A stretch of 20,617 nucleotides of DNA from JBBQRS01 sp038214535 (lineage in GTDB: Bacteria; Chloroflexota; Anaerolineae; CG2-30-64-16): the NCBI GenBank assembly GCA_038214535.1, contig JBBQRS010000087.1, positions 1 to 20,617 of the forward strand, in the 5' to 3' direction. Every line of letters starts with the position of its first letter. The stretch's first letter is position 1. Below, in pieces: positions 13,554 through 20,617 of this stretch. The notes beneath the pieces were generated by a model, which saw only the letters and a list, made by a program, of their open reading frames with translations, was not told where the DNA came from and did not search any database. The position numbers were made by a program, and so were the translations under genes.

Positions 13554-14621
13554 TTATTGAAGGCCCAGAATGTCGTCAATCTCGCCGGTCAACCACGTCA
13601 CGTCGTCCAGGGTCAGGTCGCCCATGTGGCCGATGCGGAAGGTTTTGCCCTTGAAGGGGCCGTAGCCGTCGGAGATAGTCGCGCCGCGCTTGCCCAACTC
13701 CTTGTTGAGCGCGCCGAAGTCGAAGCCGTTGTTGAGGATGTGGGTGATGGTGGGCGAGAGATAGTTCTCGTCGCCATACAGGCCGAAGCGGGCGCGGCCC
13801 CACGTGCGGCAATGTTCGGCCATCGCCAGGTGGCGCGCGTAGCGGTTCTCCAACCCTTCGGCGTACATATCGTCCATTTGCCGATCCAGCGCGTAGATCA
13901 GGCTGATTGCGGGCGTGGCGGGGGTGTTGAACTTCGCCGCAAACTTCTCGTTATCGAGGAAATCGAAGTAGTAGCCGCGGGTGGGAATCGTCGCCGCGCG
14001 GTCGAGCGCGCGCTGGCTGACGGCGGCTACGGTGAGGCCCGGCGGCAGGGCGAAGCATTTCTGCACGCCGGCCAGGCACACGTCCAGCCCCCAGCCGTCG
14101 AAATCAATCGGCGTACCGGCCATGCAACTCACCGCATCCACCAGAATCAGCACGTCGGGGTATTTCTCGCGCACCAGCTTCGCCATCTCCGGCGTCGGGC
14201 CGAGGATGCCCGTGGAGGTCTCGTTGTAGGTCAGGCACACGGCGTCGAACCCGCCCTGCGCCAGCGCCGCGTCCACGATCTCCGGCGTGACGGCCTGGCC
14301 GGGCTCCACTTCAACCACTTCCGTCTCGACGCCGCAGGACTTGGCGATCTCGTGCCAGCGCCGCGAGAACTCGCCGTTGAGAGTGTTGAGCACCTTCTTG
14401 CCCACGCAATTACGGATCGCGCCTTCCATCACGCCGGTGGAAGATGAACTGAACAGGAACACGCGCCGTTCGGCGTTGAGCAGGGTTTTGAGCTTGCTCT
14501 CGACGGACTGGTGTAATTCCGCATAGGCCGTCGTGCGATGCCCGATCATCGGGGTCGCCATCACTTCCAGGATTTCCTCACGCACTTCGGTCGGGCCGGG
14601 GATAAACAGCTTCTTGTGCAT
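13554..14621 (-). CDS. Class V (AGXT-type) aminotransferase, probable phosphoserine aminotransferase
   Basis: A 355-residue PLP enzyme of the alanine-glyoxylate/serine-pyruvate aminotransferase family. 'KLFIPGPTEV' opens the protein, 'FSSSSTGVMEGAIRN' (57-71) binds the PLP phosphate, 'NETSTGIL' (133-140) and Asp162 (VDAVSCMAGT) contact the ring, and Lys188 (AGVQKCFALPPGL) forms the Schiff base. Immediate coupling to serA suggests it converts 3-phosphohydroxypyruvate to phosphoserine, as AGXT-type enzymes do in several anaerobes and archaea that lack classical SerC. Serine-glyoxylate transamination is the alternative. The ATG at 14621 is chosen for its strong AAAGGAGG seven bases upstream; an upstream in-frame extension of 59 residues lacks family similarity and lies across the promoter. 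First gene of the long minus-strand run. Confidence 0.88.
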   Translation of the reverse strand: MHKKLFIPGPTEVREEILEVMATPMIGHRTTAYAELHQSVESKLKTLLNAERRVFLFSSSSTGVMEGAIRNCVGKKVLNTLNGEFSRRWHEIAKSCGVETEVVEVEPGQAVTPEIVDAALAQGGFDAVCLTYNETSTGILGPTPEMAKLVREKYPDVLILVDAVSCMAGTPIDFDGWGLDVCLAGVQKCFALPPGLTVAAVSQRALDRAATIPTRGYYFDFLDNEKFAAKFNTPATPAISLIYALDRQMDDMYAEGLENRYARHLAMAEHCRTWGRARFGLYGDENYLSPTITHILNNGFDFGALNKELGKRGATISDGYGPFKGKTFRIGHMGDLTLDDVTWLTGEIDDILGLQ

Positions 14622-14698
14622 CGTCGTGCCTCCTTTGGGCAGGAGCAGAGAGTTTCGATGGGCGCGCAGAGAGGGGCAATGAGCGTCTGCGCGTCTAC

Positions 14699-14727
14699 AT
14701 ACTACAATAAACGCACGCCCTTCGCAA
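14699..14727 (-). promoter_or_regulatory. Candidate promoter of the serine/cysteine gene run
   Basis: On the minus strand, TTGCGA (14727-14722) and TAGTAT (14704-14699) have a 17-base spacer in an A+T-rich pocket. Transcription would begin near 14692 and give a leader of about 70 bases before the aminotransferase ATG. Confidence 0.45.
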
Positions 14728-14829
14728 GACGACAGAGCACGACTTTCCAAGATTCTCTCGCCTGCAGGGCGAGGGCCAGGATGAGAGCGCATGAGCAATC
14801 ATTGCAGACCTTGCGCGGATTTTTGACAA

Positions 14830-14858
14830 TTGACCTCGCGGGAATTTCATGTTAGACT
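14830..14858 (+). promoter_or_regulatory. Candidate promoter of the sugar ABC operon
   Basis: TTGACC (14830-14835) and TAGACT (14853-14858) are spaced by 17 bases. A second -35-like TTGACA lies just upstream at 14823-14828. This is the best sigma-70-like match before the binding-protein gene. Confidence 0.4.
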
Positions 14859-14982
14859 TTGCACATTCCGACCACGAACACGGCAAGGGCCGTGACGAAA
14901 ACGTGTGTACCGGTGCGCAGAAGGGCAACACCATGATGGTCTTACCCGATCCATGCCGACAAGCTGATCCATTCCTCATGAT

Positions 14983-15000
14983 GCAACGTCCTCACGTTGC
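14983..15000. promoter_or_regulatory. Small perfect palindrome, possible operator
   Basis: GCAACGT (14983-14989) and ACGTTGC (14994-15000) flank CCTC. It lies downstream of the candidate ABC promoter. It could be a repressor site for the sugar operon or an RNA hairpin; no regulator gene is adjacent to support either. Confidence 0.3.
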
Positions 15001-15160
15001 GATGACCTTGCTCGCGCCTCTCCAATGCGTGTCTCGATCTGTAATACGCGCGTTACCCCCCACACGAAACAGGAGGCAGCCATTTCACAAAGATCAATGA
15101 TTTTACTCTATGCATGAAACGGCCAATCGAAAAACACCTTGACTCAGGAGGAGTACGACA

Positions 15161-16573
15161 ATGAAGCGTACGATGTGGGTCGCCGTGACCCTTTTGCTGA
15201 TCCTCTCTTCGCTGCTGGTCGCCTGTGGAGGACAACCAGCAGCGCCCGCCGCCCCTGCGGTTGAAGCGCCTGCCGCTGGGGCGCCTACCGCCGAAGCCCC
15301 TGCGGTTGAAGAACCTGTTGCTGAGGCGCCTGCCGCCGAAGCCCCTGCCGCTAACACCGGCGCTGAAATCACCGTCTGGGTGGACACCACCCGTGAAGCT
15401 GGCGTTCAGCTCTACAAGACGCTGCACCCCGATGTGGCCGACCTTGTCAACATCGAGCTTGTGGATCGTGGTCAGTTCCCCGCCAAGGTGTTGTTGTTCA
15501 ACAACACCGGCTCCGGATGGCCTGATGTAGTCTTCGCCGAACCGTTCCCGTTGGTCGCGCAGGTCGCAGATGAAAATCACGCCTTCCCGCTCGATCTCAA
15601 AGACTCGGTGCCGTCCGAGCTGATTAATGGTTTTGCGCCGGGCGCATTGGACCCCTGCACGTTCGATGGGCATCTCTACTGTCTGCGCAATGATCTGGCC
15701 CAGGTCGTCCTCTGGTATGACGCCAAGCTGATGGAAAAATGGGGTTACACTGTTCCCACCACCTGGAAAGAATATGAAGAGCTTGGCGCAATTGTTGCGA
15801 AGGATCATCCCGGCGCGCTGGTTGGAACCTGCGGCGACGACCAGTGTCTGACATCCTACTTCCAGGGCAGCCGTTGCCCGGTGGGTCAGGTCATCTCCGG
15901 CACCGAAGTTCGTATCAATACTCAGGATCCCAAGTGCATTCGGGCCGCCGAAATGCTCGACCGGATGATCGCCAACAAATCTGTGGATACGCTGAGCCCG
16001 TTTGATCCGGCGTTCGTGGACAAAGTCAAGGCGGGCAATCTGCTCATGCTGCCGGCGGCCTCCTGGTATGGCGAGTATGTATTCGGCGGCAAGCCCGATA
16101 GCACGTACTACCAGACTGCAGAAGGTCAACTCGGCGTCGCGTTGCCCCTCAAATGGGAAGGCGAAGACCAGATCTTCACCGGCTTCCAGGGCGGCTCGGC
16201 GTGGTCCGTATCACGGCACACCGAGAACCCGGAACTGGCTCTGGACGTCGCGAAGTTCATGGCAACTTCTCATGAATACCAGGACACGGCTGTCACCTTC
16301 CCCGCGTTCCTGCCTGCCGCCGATGTCTGGGCGAAGACTGTTGCCAGCAATCCGGTTTACGCTTTCGACCCCTACCCTGTGCTGAAAGAGGCCGCGGGCA
16401 TGATGACCCTCGAGGGTTTGGGGAACATCCGCTACGACTGGCAAAGCGCCTGGAATACCGATGTGATCGCCGCGATTCAGGCGGGCGACACGATCGTATC
16501 TGCGCTTCCTAAACTCCAGGAGAACTATGTAGGCCTGGCTAAGACGCAGGGGTATGATGTCGTAACGCAGTAA
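15161..16573 (+). CDS. Sugar ABC transporter substrate-binding lipoprotein
   Basis: A 470-residue extracellular binding protein (family 1, CUT1-type). The N-terminus is a lipoprotein signal peptide: positive start, hydrophobic 7-20 and lipobox LVAC with Cys22 as the lipidation site. Residues about 25-66 form an Ala/Pro/Glu-rich linker built from a tandem 45-base repeat. The mature domain begins 'EITVWVDTTREAGVQLY', with later 'GWPDVVFAE', 'LWYDAKLMEKWGYTVPTTWKEYEELG' and 'FQGGSAWSVSRHTENPELALDVAKFM', all typical of sugar-binding proteins. It carries six further cysteines (166, 174, 224, 229, 239, 259), unusual for this family and suggestive of disulfides. AGGAGGAG seven bases upstream fixes the ATG. 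Two permease genes follow. The sugar cannot be predicted reliably. Confidence 0.92.
   Translation: MKRTMWVAVTLLLILSSLLVACGGQPAAPAAPAVEAPAAGAPTAEAPAVEEPVAEAPAAEAPAANTGAEITVWVDTTREAGVQLYKTLHPDVADLVNIELVDRGQFPAKVLLFNNTGSGWPDVVFAEPFPLVAQVADENHAFPLDLKDSVPSELINGFAPGALDPCTFDGHLYCLRNDLAQVVLWYDAKLMEKWGYTVPTTWKEYEELGAIVAKDHPGALVGTCGDDQCLTSYFQGSRCPVGQVISGTEVRINTQDPKCIRAAEMLDRMIANKSVDTLSPFDPAFVDKVKAGNLLMLPAASWYGEYVFGGKPDSTYYQTAEGQLGVALPLKWEGEDQIFTGFQGGSAWSVSRHTENPELALDVAKFMATSHEYQDTAVTFPAFLPAADVWAKTVASNPVYAFDPYPVLKEAAGMMTLEGLGNIRYDWQSAWNTDVIAAIQAGDTIVSALPKLQENYVGLAKTQGYDVVTQ
15257..15346 (+). repeat. Tandem 45-base repeat in the lipoprotein linker
   Basis: Units 15257-15301 and 15302-15346 match at 39 of 45 positions and encode AVEAPAAGAPTAEAP and AVEEPVAEAPAAEAP. 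They form a flexible spacer between the lipid anchor and the binding domain, and could vary in number between strains. Confidence 0.85.
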
Positions 16574-16608
16574 GTTAAGACACCGTTAGGCACACCGACC
16601 TTCGTTTG

Positions 16609-16639
16609 CGGAGGAAGCAGGTTGTCCCTGCTTCCTCCG
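16609..16639 (+). promoter_or_regulatory. Strong hairpin between binding-protein and permease genes
   Basis: CGGAGGAAGCAGG (16609-16621) is an exact reverse complement of 16627-16639, with loop TTGTC. This 13-base-pair stem has no following T-run. It lies 36 bases after the binding-protein stop and 34 before the permease start. Such hairpins commonly protect the 3' end of binding-protein mRNA or limit read-through, so that binding protein exceeds permease; that role is inferred from position. Confidence 0.75.
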
Positions 16640-16673
16640 GCTCCAAAAAACCGCCCGTTGGGAGGGAACCACC

Positions 16674-17618
16674 GTGGCAACTGATGCCGGCGCTATCGCC
16701 GCTCAATCTTCTGGTCAAAAGAACACGCTCAAGAGCGCCTGGAAGCGTTGGGGATTCAAACCGGCGCATCTTCTTGTGCTGCCCTATCTCATCCTGCTCA
16801 TCGCGTTTGGCGTTGGCCCCGGCGTTTACGCGCTGGTCATCAGCTTCGCCAAGTTCGAATACGGCAAACCGCAACTGTTCGCCGCCGGCTTGAGCAATTA
16901 CGTTTCCGCGTACACTGATTTCCGCTTCCTGGGTGCGATGAAGAATGTCGGGTTGTATCTGCTGATCTCCCTGCCGGTGGGGATTCTGGGCGTGATGTTC
17001 ATCTCGCTTTTGCTGCACGCCCGCCATGATCGGTATGGCGACGCCATGCGCACGATCTACTTCATTCCCGGCGCGGTGGCTGGCCCCACGGCCGTGCTTC
17101 TGGCAATCTTCATGTTCGACCCCAACATCAGCCCGTTTGGGCCGATATTGCATGGCATGGGCTTTGAGACGGTTAATGATGTCATCGTTGAGCGCCATCT
17201 GCCGGTGATTTTTACCCTGCTGGGCGTATTCGCCGGTGCAGGCGGGTGGATTGCCATTTTCTACGGCGCGCTTAACAACGTCTCAGAAGAAGTGATCGAA
17301 GCAGCCATCATGGACGGCTGTAACGCTTTGGGTTTGGCGTGGCTCATCAAAAGGCCGCTCATCATGCCGTTTATCGTTTATATGGCGATCCTGACGTTTG
17401 CGGGCAATGTGCAGCTTTTCGCCGAACCGCAGTTGATCGGCGCGGCGAACGTGGCGGGCATCAGCAAGTATTGGTCGCCAAATCAGTTGGGCTATGCATT
17501 CGCGTTCGAGCAGGCCAACTTCGGCAGCTCGGCGGCGCTGTCGTTGCTGATGGTCGCGATTGGCATTCTGGGCGCAGTGCTGATCCTGTCAACGACCAAC
17601 ATCTTCAAGGCAGATTGA
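16674..17618 (+). CDS. Sugar ABC transporter permease (MalF-like)
   Basis: A 314-residue inner-membrane permease with about six membrane segments, the first at roughly residues 32-55 (LLVLPYLILLIAFGVGPGVYAL). The cytoplasmic EAA loop that docks on the ATPase reads 'EEVIEAAIMDGCNALGLAWLIKRPLIMP' and fits EAAxxDG...IxxP. The start is GTG at 16674, with GGGAGG eight bases upstream. The order binding protein, MalF-like, MalG-like is standard for CUT1 importers. No ATPase gene follows, so the complex probably uses a shared ATPase encoded elsewhere, as with MsiK-type subunits. Expression may be set below that of the binding protein by the hairpin at 16609-16639. Confidence 0.9.
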   Translation: MATDAGAIAAQSSGQKNTLKSAWKRWGFKPAHLLVLPYLILLIAFGVGPGVYALVISFAKFEYGKPQLFAAGLSNYVSAYTDFRFLGAMKNVGLYLLISLPVGILGVMFISLLLHARHDRYGDAMRTIYFIPGAVAGPTAVLLAIFMFDPNISPFGPILHGMGFETVNDVIVERHLPVIFTLLGVFAGAGGWIAIFYGALNNVSEEVIEAAIMDGCNALGLAWLIKRPLIMPFIVYMAILTFAGNVQLFAEPQLIGAANVAGISKYWSPNQLGYAFAFEQANFGSSAALSLLMVAIGILGAVLILSTTNIFKAD

Positions 17619-17643
17619 TTAAGGTTTGGATAGCGGAGGCGTT

Positions 17644-18600
17644 ATGAGTGTGACGATTAATGATTCCGGCGCAGAGAGCGGCACGGCTACTCAGGTGAAA
17701 GCGTCAACGGGTAAAAACTGGCGCGCCGCCGACGAACTGGGGTCGGTCAGCGCGCCGTCGCGCATTGTGTTGCTGTTTGTGTTGGGGTTATTCTTCGGGT
17801 TGCCGCTGCTATGGCTCTTGCTGGCTCCCACCAAGACTGACAACCAGCTTTTCGATCTCTTTCCTCTGGCCTTCGGCTCCTTTGCACGTGTGAGCCAGGC
17901 CTGGGATAATCTGCTGACGTTCCAGGGCGGCACCGTTTCACGCTGGGCCGTCAACTCCATCTTTTATACAGTGACGGCTGTCGGGATCAGCCTTCTGGTC
18001 TCCATTCCTGCCGGTTACGCGCTGGGCACGGCCAGATTCTCGGGGCGCAGTTTCGTCCTGTGGGCCACGTTGATCACGATGATCCTCCCCGGCTCGGCCC
18101 TGGTGCTGCCGCTGTTCCTGGAAATGAACCTGTTCGGCCTCGTCAACACGCCCTGGTCGGTGATTTTGCCCAGCGCATTCTATCCTTTTGGGGTGTACCT
18201 GAGCTACATCTACTACTCGGTGAGCCTGCCCAAGGATTTGATGGCGGCCGGTCGTGTGGACGGCTGCAACGAGTTTCAGCTTTTTCAGCATATCGGCATC
18301 CCGCTGGCGAAACCCCTCGTCGGGCTGATCGTTTTCCTGAGCTTCACGGCGAACTGGAATAACTACTTCCTGCCCTACGTCATGCTGAACAAGATGAAGC
18401 TCTATAATCTGCCGGTTGGGTTGCAGGCGCTCATCACCGGTACCTCGGCCTTGCGCCCCACCTTCGCCAGCGATCTCCCGATCAAGCGGGCCGAAGTCGC
18501 GCTGGCGGGCGTCGTGCTCGTGCTGCCGGTGATCCTGATCTTCCTCTTCGCCCAGCGCCTGCTGGTCAGCGGCCAGCTCACCGGCGTGATGAAAGAGTAA
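17644..18600 (+). CDS. Sugar ABC transporter permease (MalG-like)
   Basis: A 318-residue permease with about six membrane segments and a roughly 40-residue polar N-terminus. Its EAA loop reads 'PKDLMAAGRVDGCNEFQLFQHIGIPLAKP', which fits AAxxDG...IxxP and the CUT1 second-permease pattern. 'INSIFYTVTAVGISLLVSIPAGYAL'-like and 'SFTANWNNYFLPYVML' segments are also typical of MalG relatives. The ATG at 17644 has GGAGG four bases upstream; a TTG at 17626 or GTG at 17650 would be in frame, but neither is better placed. It lies 25 bases after the first permease and ends the operon. A G+C-rich hairpin follows at 18624-18658. Confidence 0.9.
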   Translation: MSVTINDSGAESGTATQVKASTGKNWRAADELGSVSAPSRIVLLFVLGLFFGLPLLWLLLAPTKTDNQLFDLFPLAFGSFARVSQAWDNLLTFQGGTVSRWAVNSIFYTVTAVGISLLVSIPAGYALGTARFSGRSFVLWATLITMILPGSALVLPLFLEMNLFGLVNTPWSVILPSAFYPFGVYLSYIYYSVSLPKDLMAAGRVDGCNEFQLFQHIGIPLAKPLVGLIVFLSFTANWNNYFLPYVMLNKMKLYNLPVGLQALITGTSALRPTFASDLPIKRAEVALAGVVLVLPVILIFLFAQRLLVSGQLTGVMKE

Positions 18601-18617
18601 GACGGGAGCAATTACGA

Positions 18618-18681
18618 ATTACGCACCCTCGCCCACAACCTCTCTGGGGGCGGGGGTGTCATCTGTACGATCCTGCGTAAT
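18618..18681. terminator. Nested inverted repeats after the ABC operon
   Basis: CACCCTCGCCC (18624-18634) can pair with GGGCGGGGGTG (18648-18658) over 11 positions with one G-U pair and a 13-base loop. Outside it, ATTACGCA (18618-18625) is an exact reverse complement of 18674-18681. No T-run follows. The CCCTCGCCC...CCCTCACCC wording (continuing to about 18725) looks like a decayed dispersed intergenic repeat. It probably acts as terminator between the ABC operon and glnS. Confidence 0.45.
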
Positions 18682-18739
18682 CCGTGTTAGCCCGCCCTCA
18701 CCCTGTCTCTCCCAGTGGGCGAGGAGCCTCACGCCCGAC

Positions 18740-18769
18740 TTGCCGCGCAAGCCCTTTCTGTGTTAAAAT
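18740..18769 (+). promoter_or_regulatory. Candidate glnS promoter
   Basis: TTGCCG (18740-18745) and TAAAAT (18764-18769) are separated by 18 bases. The predicted start near 18776 gives a leader of about 45 bases before the glnS ATG. Confidence 0.5.
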
Positions 18770-18819
18770 CCGCGCGTTATGGCCCTCATGCCCATCATGT
18801 TTTATCCGAGGATCGCGCA

Positions 18820-20505
<1,686 letters not shown>

Positions 20506-20517
20506 TCTTATTCTTGC

Positions 20518-20540
20518 TCGTAGTGGGCACGTGTGTGGGC
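20518..20540. repeat. Probable decayed TCGTAGT repeat after glnS
   Basis: TCGTAGT at 20518-20524 is followed by GGGCACGTGTGTGGGC, which could be a damaged stem-loop of the same family as those at 4362 and 7598; only a short CAC/GTG stem remains. It starts 12 bases after the glnS stop. The rest of the window to 20617 shows no gene. Confidence 0.35.
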
Positions 20541-20617
20541 AAGGGGCCACGATTCGCAGAGAACTGCGCACGAAGAGACAGAGGGCACGCGGAGAAGCGG
20601 GGAACGCCGGGAAAGAC

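Larger units (their letters stand above)
14622..15160. other. Divergent control region between serine genes and sugar ABC genes
   Basis: These 539 bases hold the ribosome-binding site and promoter of the aminotransferase operon (left), a promoter candidate for the ABC operon at 14830-14858, a perfect small palindrome at 14983-15000 and the ABC ribosome-binding site at 15146-15153. An 83-codon open frame at 14849-15100 lacks a ribosome-binding site and looks random. The leader of the ABC operon would be about 290 bases, long enough for regulation, but no known riboswitch was recognised. Confidence 0.6.

Noticed and set aside
13542..14447. 301-residue plus-strand reading frame
   Set aside because: Antisense to the AGXT-type aminotransferase, no recognisable motif.
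14849..15100. 83-codon open frame in the divergent control region
   Set aside because: No ribosome-binding site, starts at the candidate promoter -10, no recognisable sequence pattern.
15053..16129. 358-residue minus-strand reading frame
   Set aside because: Antisense to the binding-protein gene, including its repeat linker; no start signal or family motif.
16609..16639. Intrinsic terminator ending the ABC operon after the binding protein
   Set aside because: The stem is strong, but an A-run, not a T-run, follows on the plus strand, and the two permeases are clearly part of the same system.

Overview
The window is G+C-rich bacterial chromosome, probably from a Chloroflexota (Anaerolineae-like) genome. 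That placement is an inference: it rests on the overall look of the proteins (Chloroflexota-style winged-helix/TPR regulator, A/P/E-rich lipoprotein linker, GyrI-like protein, AGXT-type aminotransferase next to a short SerA and a DUF1015 protein) and on the short intergenic hairpin repeats. No rRNA, tRNA, CRISPR array, phage gene or transposase was seen.

Layout, left to right. (1) 1-1365, plus strand: the C-terminal part of a large winged-helix/TPR regulator cut by the window edge. (2) 1372-3458, minus strand: azlC-azlD-NAD(P)-binding reductase, a tightly packed three-gene operon for branched-chain amino acid export plus a saccharopine-dehydrogenase-like oxidoreductase. (3) 3459-3758: a 300-base gap holding a palindromic, MITE-like element and the probable sodB promoter. 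(4) 3759-5068, plus strand: iron-type superoxide dismutase and a GyrI-like protein, separated and followed by inverted repeats. (5) 5218-14621, minus strand: a nine-gene run, read from right to left: AGXT-type aminotransferase, serA, DUF1015 protein, D-cysteine desulfhydrase-like PLP enzyme, D-tagatose/D-psicose 3-epimerase-like protein, RCK (TrkA-N/C) membrane protein, LysE-type exporter, endonuclease-IV-like TIM barrel and MFS transporter. Most joints overlap by 1-4 bases or lie within 15 bases, so this may be one long transcription unit with a second promoter before serA. (6) 14622-15160: a divergent control region. (7) 15161-18600, plus strand: a CUT1-type sugar ABC importer (lipoprotein binding protein and two permeases, no ATPase gene). 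(8) 18820-20505, plus strand: glnS.

Functional reading: the minus-strand run centres on serine/cysteine chemistry. Phosphoglycerate dehydrogenase and a class V aminotransferase would make (phospho)serine, the PLP enzyme would degrade D-cysteine or a related amino acid, and the LysE-type protein could export the surplus. AzlCD is a second amino acid exporter on the left. The two TIM-barrel proteins, the MFS carrier and the ABC importer add carbohydrate handling. The DUF1015 protein and the RCK protein without a recognisable K+ selectivity filter are the least understood members.

The most unusual non-coding signal is a family of small hairpin repeats that begin TCGTAGT and continue into a GCGNN(N) stem with a short, usually 4-base loop. 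Three interleaved copies lie at 4362-4444 and keep base-pairing through compensatory changes. Others are at 5159-5229 and 7598-7630, with probable decayed copies at 5082 and 20518. At two loci the repeat's own TAG is the stop codon of the adjacent gene.
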